A stretch of 64,000 nt of DNA from NCBI GenBank assembly GCA_016794465.1, contig JAEUKA010000036.1:372001-436000 (forward strand), written 5' to 3'. The position numbers and the translations under genes were made by a program. Shown here one piece after another: positions 1 through 9,010 of this stretch; positions within the stretch are counted from its first letter, which is position 1; every line of letters begins with the position of its first letter. The DNA is from Myxococcales bacterium (lineage in GTDB: Bacteria > Myxococcota_A > Polyangia > Palsa-1104 > JAEUJZ01). The notes under the pieces are model-generated. The model worked only from the letters and a program-made list of their open reading frames with translations. It had not been told where the DNA came from and ran no database searches.

Positions 1-801
1 ATGGACGGTGCCCTGGGCTCACGCGGGGCCGCCCTGGAACAGCCGTACAGTGACGAGCCGTCTCACAACGGGCTGCTCCTGACCTCGGTGGATCACGTCG
101 AGATGATGGCGCGCTGGGCACTCGTCCATGGCTATCAGATCGCCACCCATGCCATCGGCGATCGCGCGGTCAACTTGGTCCTGACGGCCTATCAGCGAGC
201 CGGGGTCCGGGCCGAGCGCAACGCCCGCTTCCGCATCGAGCACGTCCAGGTCGTCAGCGAGTCGGTCGTGGCGCAGCGTCGCTTCCAAGAGTTGGGCGTG
301 ATTGCCTCGATGCAGCCGCAGCACGCGGTAAGTGATGCTCCGTGGGCCGGTCAGCGACTTGGGCCACACCGCTTGCAGCTGGCCTATGACCTGCGGGGGC
401 TGCTCGACTCGGGGGCGCGGCTGTGTGGCGGGTCTGACTTTCCGGTCGAGGAAGCCGATCCTCGGCTCGGGCTCCATGCAGCGCTGTGGCGAGGCAAGAC
501 CCAGCCCAAGCCACCGGCTGACGCGCTGACAGTCGGCGAGTCGGTACGCCTGTTCTCGAGCGATGCCGCGTATGCCGCGTTTGCCGATGACAAGCTCGGG
601 CGCATTGCCGTGGGTATGCTCGCCGATCTGACCGTCCTCGAAGGCAAGCTGACCCTGGATGACAAGGAGCTGCCACCCACCGATCTGCCGCGCCGCAAGG
701 TCCTTTTGACGATCGTCGATGGCAGCGTGGTCTACGATGGCCTGGGACAGACCCAAGCGACCCGCCCACGCCGTCGCGGGCGAGCAGTGCCGCACCGCTA
801 A
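1..801 (+). CDS. YtcJ-like amidohydrolase, C-terminal part (5' end outside window)
   Basis: This is the C-terminal 266 residues of an amidohydrolase of the YtcJ / amidohydrolase-3 family, metal-dependent hydrolases acting on amides or similar bonds; the substrate is unknown. The first visible residues, MDGALGSRGAALEQPYSDEP, match the conserved core segment DGALGSR..AL..PYSD of the family and not an N-terminus, so the ATG at position 1 is internal and the gene begins upstream of the window. Further on are THAIGDRAVN (metal-binding His), RIEHVQ (second His) and CGGSDFPVE (catalytic Asp), in the family order. The C-terminus returns to the composite beta domain (IAVGMLADLTVLEG). The gene is followed 37 bp later by an FHA gene on the same strand. 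Confidence 0.85.
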   Translation: MDGALGSRGAALEQPYSDEPSHNGLLLTSVDHVEMMARWALVHGYQIATHAIGDRAVNLVLTAYQRAGVRAERNARFRIEHVQVVSESVVAQRRFQELGVIASMQPQHAVSDAPWAGQRLGPHRLQLAYDLRGLLDSGARLCGGSDFPVEEADPRLGLHAALWRGKTQPKPPADALTVGESVRLFSSDAAYAAFADDKLGRIAVGMLADLTVLEGKLTLDDKELPPTDLPRRKVLLTIVDGSVVYDGLGQTQATRPRRRGRAVPHR

Positions 802-837
802 GCCAGGCTGCGATCCCAACCGGCTGGCCCCCGCGAT

Positions 838-1746
838 ATGATGTGGGCTATGTCTGCAAGTCTTGTGATCGCCTCCGAGGAGGGGCTGACCCTCACGCTG
901 CGCCTGGGCAGCCAGCCGGTGACCGTGGGCCGGGCCAAGGACAACACCCTGCGCAGCGAAGACCGACGGATGTCGCGCCACCATGTGGTGTTTCGGCGCC
1001 GCGACGACAGCACCTATGAAGTGGTGGATGTCGGCTCCAGCTACGGGACGCTGCTCAATGGACGGAAGATCAAGCAGGAGACGCTGAAGCCGCACGACCA
1101 AGTGCGCTGTGGTGGGCTACAGATCCAGCTGGTCGAGCGGCCAAGCGACGACGAGTCTGCCGATCTGTCGATGATGTCCTCGACCACCGAGGCGCTCAAG
1201 CAGTCGCGCGCGCAGATCAAGCAGCTGATCGAAGAGCAGGCGCTGCTCCGTCGCGAGGTCGGGATTGCCCAAGAGGCCGAGGACCGCGCCAAGCGCCTGC
1301 GGGATGAAGCCCAGGACGAGATCGAGCGGCTCCACGACGTGATCGCGGACCTGGGCCAGGCCAAAGAGACGCTCAGCGCCAGGGTCGAGGAGCTGGGCCG
1401 CGAGCTACGGGCGCAGCTGTCGACCAAGAGCGATGCCCGCACGGACGAGCTAACCCGCCAGCTGGCTGAGTCGCAGAAGCTCATCGACAAGCAAAAGGCG
1501 CGCATCGCCGAGCTGGAGGAAAAGGACGCAGGCCGCAGCTCCACCGAGGGTCCGCTGCGCAAAGAGCTCGAGCGGCTGACCGAGATCCTCAAGAAGCGTG
1601 ACCAGCGCGAGCTAGAGCTGCAAGCGGCGGTCAAGCCGGCGATCCTGCGCATTGCCGAGCTGACCCGCGAGCTCGAAGCCACCCGCCACGAGCTGGCCCA
1701 TGCCCAAGCCGACCTAGACGACCTGAAGCGCGGCACCCGCCGGTAA
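838..1746 (+). CDS. FHA-domain protein with long C-terminal coiled coil
   Basis: A 302-residue protein. An FHA (phosphothreonine-binding) domain fills about residues 20-100, with the hallmark order GRAKDN, SRHH and LLNGRKI. From about residue 115 to the end the sequence is a charged heptad-rich coiled coil (many E, R, K, Q and L). FHA domains read out Ser/Thr kinase signalling, which is abundant in this genome, and the coiled coil suggests dimerisation or a scaffold. No signal peptide or membrane segment is seen. Three in-frame ATGs lie close together (838, 841, 850); none has a strong ribosome site, and the one at 850 (MSASLVIASEEG) is the most natural N-terminus. The specific function is unknown. 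Confidence 0.8.
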   Translation: MMWAMSASLVIASEEGLTLTLRLGSQPVTVGRAKDNTLRSEDRRMSRHHVVFRRRDDSTYEVVDVGSSYGTLLNGRKIKQETLKPHDQVRCGGLQIQLVERPSDDESADLSMMSSTTEALKQSRAQIKQLIEEQALLRREVGIAQEAEDRAKRLRDEAQDEIERLHDVIADLGQAKETLSARVEELGRELRAQLSTKSDARTDELTRQLAESQKLIDKQKARIAELEEKDAGRSSTEGPLRKELERLTEILKKRDQRELELQAAVKPAILRIAELTRELEATRHELAHAQADLDDLKRGTRR

Positions 1747-1913
1747 GCCAGTCCGCCCCGCCCACATCGGCATCTTCAACAGCCAGTCCGCCCCAAACGG
1801 CAGGGCCTGGGCTGCTGCAGGCCACCCATTCAATCGTCTACAACCCCAGGCGCTGTATCCGATTGGTTTGAACCATTCGCACCCACCCCCCACCGCTGTA
1901 TCCGATTGGTTTG
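1746..1913. repeat. Two pairs of short direct repeats in an intergenic region
   Basis: The gap between the FHA gene and the cysteine-synthase gene holds two independent short duplications. A 14-bp unit AGCCAGTCCGCCCC occurs at 1746-1759 and 1781-1794. A 20-bp unit beginning CGCTGTATCCGATTGG occurs at 1851-1870 and 1894-1913. The two genes converge on this gap, so it is a 3' region, not a promoter. Nothing else is recognised in it and no U-tailed terminator is visible. Confidence 0.6.
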
Positions 1914-1941
1914 GCGGGTGGAAGTCGGCGGGTCACTGGCG

Positions 1942-2976
1942 CTAGACGTACGGGAGGGGGCGCTCGGGACGCTGCGCTAGCCAGTCGGGGACGGTGAGGT
2001 TCTTGGAGCGCAAGAACTCGGGGTTGTATAGCTTCGAGATGTAGCGCGTGCCCACGTCGCACAAGACGGTGACGATGGTGTGCCCCGGCCCGAGATCGCG
2101 CGCCAGCCGCATCGCCCCGGCTACGTTGATGGCCGATGAGCCGCCGAGACAGAGTCCCTCGTGCTTCATCAGGTCGAAGCCGATCGGAACGGCTTCTTCA
2201 TCGGGGATGATGTAGGCGCGGTCGACCGTCAGTCCCTCCAGCATCGGTGTTGCGCGCCCCAGGCCAATGCCCTCGCTGATGGAGCCACCTTCCGAAGCGG
2301 TGGCCACGCCGGTGGTGAACAGGCTGTACATCGCGGCGCCGCGCGGATCGGCACAGCCGATGACGATGTTCGGGCTCTTCTCCCGCAGGTATGCCGCCGT
2401 GCCCGCGATGGTGCCGGCAGTGCCGATGGCGCAGATGAAGCCGTCTACCTTGCCACCGGTCTGCGCCCAGATCTCAGGACCGGTCGAGACGTAGTGTGCC
2501 TTCCGGTTGTCGAGGTTGTTCCACTGATCCGCAAACAGCACGCCATGTGACTCCGTCTTGCGCAGCTGCTCCGCCAGGCGGCGACCGACGTGCTGGTAGT
2601 TGTTCGGGTGGGCGTAGGCCACGGCGGGAACCTCACACAGCTCGGCCCCCAGCGCCCGCAGGGTATCTTTCTTTTCCTGGCTCTGGGTCTTGGGGATGAC
2701 GATGAGGGTGCGGTAGCCGCGCGCACTCGCGACGAGCGCCAGGCCGATGCCGGTGTTGCCTGCCGTGCTCTCGACAATCAGGCCGCCCGGCTCGATCTCA
2801 TGGCGCTTCTCGGCTTCGAGGATCATCTGTAGCGCGGCGCGGTCTTTGACTGACTGGCCGGGGTTCAGGAACTCGGCTTTGCCAAGGATGGTGCAGCCCG
2901 TCGCCTCTGAAGCGCGCTTGAGCTTGATAAGCGGGGTCTTTCCAATCAGAGAGAGAACGTCGTCAGGAGTCGTCAT
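1942..2976 (-). CDS. Cysteine synthase family PLP enzyme
   Basis: A 344-residue fold-type II PLP enzyme of the cysteine synthase / O-acetylserine sulfhydrylase family, which normally replaces the acetyl group of O-acetylserine with sulfide to give cysteine. Visible motifs are the N-terminal IGKTPLIKL, the PLP Schiff-base lysine in QSVKDRAALQ (Lys44), the substrate loop ESTAGNTGIGLA and a glycine-rich phosphate-binding GTAGTIAG. The C-terminal LYNPEFL tail is seen in CysK-like members, so it could also be a cystathionine-beta-synthase-like or related paralogue. The start ATG at 2976 precedes TTPDDVLSLIGKTP. It lies 51 bp downstream of the histidine kinase stop on the same strand, so it may be read from the same transcript. 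No complete cysteine pathway is nearby. Confidence 0.85.
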   Translation of the reverse strand: MTTPDDVLSLIGKTPLIKLKRASEATGCTILGKAEFLNPGQSVKDRAALQMILEAEKRHEIEPGGLIVESTAGNTGIGLALVASARGYRTLIVIPKTQSQEKKDTLRALGAELCEVPAVAYAHPNNYQHVGRRLAEQLRKTESHGVLFADQWNNLDNRKAHYVSTGPEIWAQTGGKVDGFICAIGTAGTIAGTAAYLREKSPNIVIGCADPRGAAMYSLFTTGVATASEGGSISEGIGLGRATPMLEGLTVDRAYIIPDEEAVPIGFDLMKHEGLCLGGSSAINVAGAMRLARDLGPGHTIVTVLCDVGTRYISKLYNPEFLRSKNLTVPDWLAQRPERPLPYV

Positions 2977-3027
2977 GGGATGTGCTGTGGCCTCCGTTGG
3001 CGCAGGAATGTCACTGATGGGCGATGG

Positions 3028-5226
3028 CTAGGACAGACACGGCAGGACGACCACGAACGTCGCGCCGCCGCCAGGTCGGTTGCGAGCCTCGATGAAGCCG
3101 CCGTGATTTTCGACGATGCGCTGGCTGATCGGCAGGCCCAGCCCGGTGCCGCGCTCTTTGGTCGTAAAGAAGGGAATGAACAGGTTCTTCATCGCCTGCG
3201 GCTCAATCCCCGAGCCCTTGTCGGCAAAGCGAATCTCCACGTGGTGAAGGACAGTGCCGAGCCGCCCCACAGGTCGCAGTCCGGTCGCAATCTGAAGGAT
3301 CGCGGGACCATCCTGCTTGCCGGCCATCGCTTGCACGGCGTTGAGCGCCAGGTTCAAGAACACCTGCTTGAGCTGCTCGGCATCGCCTCGGACCTGCGGC
3401 AGGTCGGGCAGAAGCTCCAGGACTACCTGCGTAGCCACCGTGTCGGGCTGCTCGGACACCTGCTCATCGATGATCTGCCGCAGCACCGCCACCGTCTTTT
3501 GCAGCACGTCGTTGACATCGAGCGGACTCTCATCGCCACGCCAGGGCCGCGCATAGTCGAGGAACTGCGAAACCACCCGATTGAGCCGCCGCGTCTCCTC
3601 GATCACGATCCGCACAAAGTCGCCGGCATCCTCGGGCAGCCGACCGTCAGCCATCGGTGCAATGAACTCGGCTGCGCCCTTGATCGCCCCCAGGGGGTTG
3701 CGAATCTCGTGGGCCAGACCGGCGGCCATCTGCCCGAGCGCAGCCAGGCGATCCCGCTCTTTCATCCGCTCATAGAGCTGGGAGTTCTGCACCGTGATGC
3801 CAAGCTGCGCCGCCAGTGCCGCCAGCAGGTCCAGCTCTGCCGACGCAAACGCATCCCGCGAGCGATCGTCTTTGATGCAGAGCAGGCCAATCAGCTGCTC
3901 GCTCGGCACAAAGGCCGTGTCTTCGCTGACATGAAGCAGTGCCCCGCTGACCGTAGAAGCTCGCCGGGACGACTCGACGCTGCGGCTGGGATAAATCCCC
4001 ATCACCGCCCCGGCCTGTAGCTCGACCAGCGTGCGGGCAATCGCATCGAGCGTCTCGAGATCCGCCACCGTGCCCCATCGTCCCGTCAGCAGATCATGCT
4101 CGCGCTCCAGCTGCTCCAGCGTGACCGGCTGCCGCGTCGACACCAAGCGATACAGCAAAGGTCGCCGTGCCGCCGCATCCAGGCGCTCGACCGCGCGGCT
4201 GCCACAGTGACCGACCAGCTCGTAGCCGTTGCCATCGGACTCCAGCAGATAGACCGACGCGCTGGTGAGTCGCCCGGTTTCCTCCAGCCCTGACAGCACT
4301 GCTCGCACCGCTTCGCGTGGATCGATGACGTTCGGCAGCGCACTTCGCAGCTCGGCCAGCCGCTGCATCTGATCGAAGCGCTCGCGGGTGGTCAGCCGCT
4401 GCACCTGGCCTTCGAGAAAGCGCCGCAGTGGCTCGTAGACCGTCAGCATCACAAACGCCACCACCGTCACCACTTGGTTCGCTTCGACATGCAGGATCGA
4501 CGTAAGCAGCATGTGGACGGCGGACAGCAGCAGCACGAACGCCGACAGCACCACCACGCGCCCGAGCAGCTCGTTGATGTCGAGCAGCCGATCGAGAAAC
4601 AGCGTCTGGTGCAAAAAGTACAGATAGACAATCGACAGCACCGTCCCGAGCGCCGCGCCACCGCGTCCAATCGGCGTCGGCAGGTGCTCCCACACCGTCA
4701 CCGTGATCGCGAGCAGGCCGACGCCTATTAGATAGAGCAGCCGCCTCTTATCGACCCGAGACACCGTCTGGCGATAGACCTGCCACAGCGGCGTCAGCGC
4801 CAGGTACAAGCTCGGCACCACCAGCACCTTCAGCAAGGGTGGAATCTGCTCGGCCCAGGCCTGCCGAGGATCGCCGCTGACCGAGTACGAATAGGCCAGC
4901 ATCAGCTCGCCCACCACCAGCAGCGCCCAGATCGTGCGAGGTGCGCCTCGGGTCGGCAGAGCAACGTTGCTGATGCTATCGCGCAGCCAGGTGCGCAGAA
5001 ACATCAGCAGGCTGACCGGCACAAACAGAAGCGCCGCCAGCGCCAGTGGTACCCGCAGGTTTACGAAGACCGAAAACAGGTGCCACAGAAACAGGCTGGT
5101 CGTGAAGTACAGGAACGTGCGATGCGAGGGTCGCCGTCGTCCCGACAGAAGGACTGCGCCACCGATCACCGCGCACAGCGCCGCCAGCAGCGCAGAGATC
5201 GACGAGATGGCCGTTGCCGCAGGCAC
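3028..5226 (-). CDS. Membrane sensor histidine kinase with GAF-like region
   Basis: A 732-residue sensor kinase. Residues 1-270 contain about eight hydrophobic segments, a 7TM/MASE-like sensory membrane module. Residues about 280-480 form a GAF-like region. The HisKA H-box GLAHEIRNPLGAIKG (phospho-acceptor His506) and a HATPase domain follow, with N box LNLALNAVQAM, G1 box DKGSGI and G2 box GTGLGLPIS. It lacks a fused receiver domain and no response regulator gene is next to it. The closest architectural match known to me is the PrsK-like membrane kinases. The start used here is a GTG. The gene lies 9 bp after the crotonase stop on the same strand, so the two are probably co-transcribed. The signal sensed is unknown. 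Confidence 0.85.
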   Translation of the reverse strand: MPAATAISSISALLAALCAVIGGAVLLSGRRRPSHRTFLYFTTSLFLWHLFSVFVNLRVPLALAALLFVPVSLLMFLRTWLRDSISNVALPTRGAPRTIWALLVVGELMLAYSYSVSGDPRQAWAEQIPPLLKVLVVPSLYLALTPLWQVYRQTVSRVDKRRLLYLIGVGLLAITVTVWEHLPTPIGRGGAALGTVLSIVYLYFLHQTLFLDRLLDINELLGRVVVLSAFVLLLSAVHMLLTSILHVEANQVVTVVAFVMLTVYEPLRRFLEGQVQRLTTRERFDQMQRLAELRSALPNVIDPREAVRAVLSGLEETGRLTSASVYLLESDGNGYELVGHCGSRAVERLDAAARRPLLYRLVSTRQPVTLEQLEREHDLLTGRWGTVADLETLDAIARTLVELQAGAVMGIYPSRSVESSRRASTVSGALLHVSEDTAFVPSEQLIGLLCIKDDRSRDAFASAELDLLAALAAQLGITVQNSQLYERMKERDRLAALGQMAAGLAHEIRNPLGAIKGAAEFIAPMADGRLPEDAGDFVRIVIEETRRLNRVVSQFLDYARPWRGDESPLDVNDVLQKTVAVLRQIIDEQVSEQPDTVATQVVLELLPDLPQVRGDAEQLKQVFLNLALNAVQAMAGKQDGPAILQIATGLRPVGRLGTVLHHVEIRFADKGSGIEPQAMKNLFIPFFTTKERGTGLGLPISQRIVENHGGFIEARNRPGGGATFVVVLPCLS

Positions 5227-5235
5227 GACCTGGGC

Positions 5236-6234
5236 CTAGCGACCTTTCCACGTGGGCGGTCGCTTTTGCAAAAACGCCAGCAAGCCCTCGCTGGCGTCCT
5301 CGGTACCGAGCACCCGCATCAGCTCCCCTTCCAGCAGCCGCAGCGCCGGTTCCAAGTCCATGTCCTGCATCTTGTGGAAGGCGTCGAGCCCAAGCTGCAT
5401 CACCAGCGGGCTCTTCTGGCAGATCTTGTCGCACAGTGCTTGCACTTCGGCGTCGAGTCGCTCACGCGGCACTGCCCGGGTAATCAGGCCCATCCGCTCT
5501 GCCGTCGCCGCATCGATGCGATCGCCGGTCAGGATCAGCTCCATCGCTCGCTTGCGCGGCACATTCCGGAAGATCGTCGCCATGATCATCATCGGCCACA
5601 GCCCGACGTTGATCTCTGGCGTCGCAAACTGCGCATCGTCGGCGGCAATCGCCAGGTCGCACGCCACCACCAAGCCCAAGCCGCCCGCCATCGCATGCCC
5701 GTTGACCTTGGCTATCGTCGGCTTGCCCAGCCCTTGCTCCATCAGCATCAGGTTGAGGTCAACAAACGTCCCCGCGCGGCGATTTTCCGCAGGTCCCGCT
5801 TGCAGAGGATTGCCGCCTCCGCCCATCTGACTCAGATCCCCGCCCGCCGAGAAGATCTTGCCGGCGCCGGTCAGGACCACCACCTTGACGGAGGGATCGT
5901 GCTTGGCTCGATGCAGCGCATGAAGCAGCTCGCCCACGGTCGATGCGCCAATCGGATTGCGCCGCTCGGGACGGTTGATGGTGATCTGAAGCACCCCACC
6001 CCGCACCTCATACAACAGCTCGCTGTAGGTCACTTCGGCAGGGCTGCTGCCCGTCTCGCTGGCGCTGACCGTCCCGCTGGCACTGACCGTCTCGCTGGCG
6101 CTGACCGTCTCGCTGGCGCTGACCGTCTCGCTGGTGCTGACCGTCTCGCTGGCGCTGACGCCGCTGGCATCGCTGGCACCCGCTGCAGGTGCCGGGTTCT
6201 CGTCACTGGGGCTCTTCTCGGGAGACGTGCTCAT
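5236..6234 (-). CDS. Crotonase (enoyl-CoA hydratase/isomerase) with repeat-rich N-terminus
   Basis: A crotonase-superfamily enzyme of about 332 residues acting on acyl-CoA thioesters. I chose the ATG at 6234 (MSTSPEKSPSDEN) over the longer open frame to 6369, because the extra residues are basic and overlap the divergent gene start. Residues 20-65 are low complexity: hexapeptide repeats of the SASETV type encoded by six 18-bp tandem repeats. The fold follows, with oxyanion-hole segments FSAGGDLSQMGG and NGHAMAGGLGL and the TPEINVGLWP segment. The second catalytic Glu of hydratases (in TPEI) is present. The first, usually in GGxE, is replaced (GGLGL), so a hydratase role is doubtful and isomerase or other crotonase chemistry is possible. 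Confidence 0.8.
   Translation of the reverse strand: MSTSPEKSPSDENPAPAAGASDASGVSASETVSTSETVSASETVSASETVSASGTVSASETGSSPAEVTYSELLYEVRGGVLQITINRPERRNPIGASTVGELLHALHRAKHDPSVKVVVLTGAGKIFSAGGDLSQMGGGGNPLQAGPAENRRAGTFVDLNLMLMEQGLGKPTIAKVNGHAMAGGLGLVVACDLAIAADDAQFATPEINVGLWPMMIMATIFRNVPRKRAMELILTGDRIDAATAERMGLITRAVPRERLDAEVQALCDKICQKSPLVMQLGLDAFHKMQDMDLEPALRLLEGELMRVLGTEDASEGLLAFLQKRPPTWKGR
6053..6160. repeat. Six tandem copies of an 18-bp repeat inside the crotonase gene
   Basis: Six head-to-tail 18-bp units with the consensus GTCTCGCTGGCGCTGACC start at 6053, 6071, 6089, 6107, 6125 and 6143. Units 2, 5 and 6 carry one or two substitutions. Read on the minus strand they encode a six-residue Ser/Thr/Glu repeat in the linker before the enzyme domain. 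The period is a multiple of three, so copy-number change would keep the frame. Confidence 0.9.
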
Positions 6235-6381
6235 GGGCGAACTATACACGAAGGCGTCGAACTCTCGTCGAGGCTTTGCGAGCCGCGCAGGCCGACCCCT
6301 AACCTTCGAGTGCGGCCCCCCGTCGCGACGAGAGCGCCGATTGACACAGGAATTTTGAAAGTCGTACACTCATTTGCGAGC

Positions 6382-7518
6382 ATGCGTAACCTCTATCGTT
6401 CACCCAAGGCTGTTGTTGCAGGCGCAGTTGCGCTGGGGATGTTGGCTCACGGCGGGGATGCGCAGGCATCCTGCGCGAACCAATCCACCGAGGTATCGAA
6501 TGACCTCTCCATCGAGTGCCTGATCGCACCGAGGAAGCCGATCTCGGGCCAGAGCTACGATCCGACGCTCTATGAGCAGTCGATGTATCGCTCGCTGCTG
6601 TCCGAGCTGACGGCGGTCATGGCAGTGCCGGGACTCGACCCAGCCGACACGGTCGGTTACTCGGGCTTTCACTTTACGTTCGATGTTGCGGCCACATCGA
6701 TCAAAGACAAGGCCCCGTACTGGAGCGGCTTCGCCCAGCCCGACGGCACCAAGACGCAAGGCGGCGCCCGGCACGTCAGCGGCAGCTTCCTTCCCGTCGC
6801 CTCGATCATGATTCGCAAGGGCATCTGGCCGTTCCTACTGCCCATCGGCATCGAGCTGGGCTTTGGCGGCTCGAACCTGCTGCAGTCGGGCATCTACGGC
6901 CTGAACGGCTACTTCAAGCTGGCGCTTCACGAGGGCTATCACGACATCCCGTTCCCCTCGCTGGCCGCCCGCGCCACCGTCACCCGCCTGGCTGGTACCC
7001 CGCAGATCGATATGACCATCATCACCGCCGAGGGTCTGATGTCGAAAGCCTTCGGCATCGGCGGCACCTTCACCATGGAGCCGTACGTCGGTGGTGGCGG
7101 AGTCTGGTCAATCGTCCGCAGCCAAGTCGTCGACACCGCCCCCAACGTCGACCTGTACCGAGGCCAGCCGCCTGGCTCGACCGCCATCTCGGCGTCGGAT
7201 GCCCTGGCCCAGAAGGTCGTCTTCCCGACGCAGGGCGACATCTTCCGCTGGCGCGTGTTCGGCGGCATCAACATCCACTACGCGATCATCTCCGTCACCC
7301 TCTCCTACGCGTTTACCGGAGCAGGCGTCGACAACGGCTTTGACAAGAACGGCGACGGCAACTTCGGTCCCAGCGACTTCCCGGGCAAGATCGGCCCAGG
7401 TCCGTCGGGCTCCGCCGCCGCGTGCCGCACCGACAGCGCCGATGGCTCGACGGTCTGCCCCAAGGATGTCTCGGGCGCCCAGCACACCATCGGTGCCGGC
7501 ATCGGCCTTCGCTTCTAG
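6382..7518 (+). CDS. Exported, probably outer-membrane beta-barrel-like protein
   Basis: A 378-residue secreted protein. I chose the ATG at 6382 because it opens a classical signal peptide (MRNLYRSPKAVVAGAVALGM, cleavage near AQA-S). A much longer frame in the same register upstream is antisense to the crotonase and is not credible. The mature protein is rich in alternating aromatic and aliphatic strands and Gly/Ser turns, and ends GAGIGLRF with a terminal Phe, as expected for an outer-membrane barrel. A calcium-loop-like DKNGDGNFG segment lies near residue 333. No family is recognised. It is transcribed divergently from the crotonase and converges on tatC. Confidence 0.7.
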   Translation: MRNLYRSPKAVVAGAVALGMLAHGGDAQASCANQSTEVSNDLSIECLIAPRKPISGQSYDPTLYEQSMYRSLLSELTAVMAVPGLDPADTVGYSGFHFTFDVAATSIKDKAPYWSGFAQPDGTKTQGGARHVSGSFLPVASIMIRKGIWPFLLPIGIELGFGGSNLLQSGIYGLNGYFKLALHEGYHDIPFPSLAARATVTRLAGTPQIDMTIITAEGLMSKAFGIGGTFTMEPYVGGGGVWSIVRSQVVDTAPNVDLYRGQPPGSTAISASDALAQKVVFPTQGDIFRWRVFGGINIHYAIISVTLSYAFTGAGVDNGFDKNGDGNFGPSDFPGKIGPGPSGSAAACRTDSADGSTVCPKDVSGAQHTIGAGIGLRF

Positions 7519-7535
7519 CCCGCCACGCTACGCTG

Positions 7536-7548
7536 CCGCTTCGAGCGG
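7536..7548. terminator. Small GC hairpin between two convergent genes
   Basis: CCGCT-TCG-AGCGG forms a 5-bp stem with a 3-nt loop in the 70-bp gap between the barrel-like gene and tatC, whose 3' ends face each other. A T-run is missing, so intrinsic termination is only a guess from position. Confidence 0.25.
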
Positions 7549-7588
7549 TACGCTAGCCGTCTCCGCAGCTACGTCACCATCCCCACTA

Positions 7589-8491
7589 TCACTCGACGCG
7601 GGTCAGGCTGTGCTCGGTCGGATCGGACTGCTCGGCAGACTCCAGATCGGCGGCGCTGCGCTTGCGCTCGACCAGCCAGGCAATGCAGATGCTCAGGTTG
7701 TAAAGAACGGTCAGCGAGCCAGCCATCGCCAGCTGCCCAATCACCAAGTCCCCCGGCGTCAGCACCGCGCCAGCAATCGCAAAGATGAGGATCGCATAGC
7801 GATTGAAGCGCCACAGCGACTTCGCCGAGACAATCCCCAGCATCGCCAGCACCGACAGCACCAGCGGCAGCTCGAACACCACACCAAACACCAGCAGCAG
7901 CATCAGCGTCAGGCCGAAGTACTCCTCCATGCTGATGAGCGGCCGAATCTGCACCGCATCTTGGATCTGAATGTCGGTTCCGATGTTCTTCATCAGCTGC
8001 ACGCTCGCGTCGGTGGCAGCGGTCAGAAAGAACTCGTAGCCGGGCGGCAGCACGAAGTAGTAGCAAAACAGCCCACCACCAGCGAACAGCAGCACCGACA
8101 CCATCACAAACGGCAGCGCCCAGCGCTTCTCATGCGAGTAGAGCCCCGGTGCGATGAAGGCCCACAGCTGATAGAAGATCACCGGGCTGGCGACGAAGAT
8201 GGCCGACACCAGCGCGGTCTTCAGCAGCACCAAGAAGGCTTCGATGGGACTCGTAAAGATGAGCTGTCCGGCAACGCCCTTTTCCTTGGCCACCTTGAAC
8301 GCGGTCAGCAGTGGCCGCGCCATCACCTGAAACAGCCAGCCGCGAAACAAGTAGCAGCCGATGGCCGCCAGCACGATCGCGATGACCGCATTGCGCAGTC
8401 GATCGCGCAGCTCCGCCAAGTGTTCGAGAAACGGCATCCGCCGCTCATCGGCCGTAAGCTGAGGTTCGGTCGCGTCGGTGAGCTCGCTCAT
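7589..8491 (-). CDS. tatC: Sec-independent (Tat) translocase subunit TatC
   Basis: A 300-residue polytopic inner-membrane protein, the receptor subunit of the twin-arginine translocase that exports folded proteins. The family start is clear: MPFLEHLAELRDRLRNA follows a short polar N-terminus, and six hydrophobic segments follow. The periplasmic stretch PLLTAFKVAKEKG and the later FELPLVLSVLAMLGI segment fit TatC. The ATG overlaps the upstream tatB-like stop by 4 bp (ATGA), so the two are translationally coupled. The C-terminal 30 residues are an acidic cytoplasmic tail. A separate tatA gene sits at 23221. Confidence 0.93.
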   Translation of the reverse strand: MSELTDATEPQLTADERRMPFLEHLAELRDRLRNAVIAIVLAAIGCYLFRGWLFQVMARPLLTAFKVAKEKGVAGQLIFTSPIEAFLVLLKTALVSAIFVASPVIFYQLWAFIAPGLYSHEKRWALPFVMVSVLLFAGGGLFCYYFVLPPGYEFFLTAATDASVQLMKNIGTDIQIQDAVQIRPLISMEEYFGLTLMLLLVFGVVFELPLVLSVLAMLGIVSAKSLWRFNRYAILIFAIAGAVLTPGDLVIGQLAMAGSLTVLYNLSICIAWLVERKRSAADLESAEQSDPTEHSLTRVE

Positions 8492-8976
8492 TTGGTGGCC
8501 TCGACGGAAGCGCCCGAGAGGACGGGCGGTTCGGGCGGCGCGGCTCCAGCCGATGAGTCGACGGACGAAGTGGCGATTCCACCAGGCGTCTCGACTCGAG
8601 CGTCCGCAGACGGATCGGCTGATGCAGCAACCAGCGACGACACACCAGGCGGAGGCGTCAGGGTCGCCAGCGGCGCAGGTGAATCAACCCCAGCGTCAGG
8701 AGCAGCCACGGGCGGGTCCAGCGGCGGCACAATCGATGGAGACAGGAACGGCGGCGGTGGTGGCGGCTCATCGCGAAGCGCGGCGCGCAGGTCTTCAAAC
8801 GGACGGCGGACATCGTCTTCCAGATCAATCTGGTCGCGAAGATCACGGGTGGCGCGTCGAAAGCTGCGGATGGCCTTGCCAAGGCTACTCGCCACACCGG
8901 GAATCCGCTCAGGTCCCAAGACGAGCAGCCCCAGAACCAAGATGACAATCAGTTCGGTGGGCCCGAGTCCAAACAT
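8488..8976 (-). CDS. tatB: Tat translocase subunit, TatA/TatB family (probably TatB)
   Basis: A 162-residue protein with a single N-terminal membrane helix (MFGLGPTELIVILVLGLLVL), the hinge GPERIPG, then an amphipathic helix (LGKAIRSFRRATRDLRDQ) and a long Pro/Ala-rich acidic tail. The arrangement is that of TatA/TatB pore and receptor subunits. The GPERIP hinge and the longer tail, together with overlap with tatC, favour TatB. The tail shows no recognised domain and is longer than in TatA. Confidence 0.85.
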   Translation of the reverse strand: MFGLGPTELIVILVLGLLVLGPERIPGVASSLGKAIRSFRRATRDLRDQIDLEDDVRRPFEDLRAALRDEPPPPPPFLSPSIVPPLDPPVAAPDAGVDSPAPLATLTPPPGVSSLVAASADPSADARVETPGGIATSSVDSSAGAAPPEPPVLSGASVEATK

Positions 8977-9010
8977 ACGCGCAGTCTAGCACCACCCCAC
9001 TTGAGTCGTG

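Noticed and set aside
5080..6381. Long plus-strand open frame leading into the exported barrel-like protein
   Set aside because: It is antisense to the crotonase and kinase genes, is His/Arg/Gln-rich, and only becomes protein-like at the signal peptide starting at 6382.
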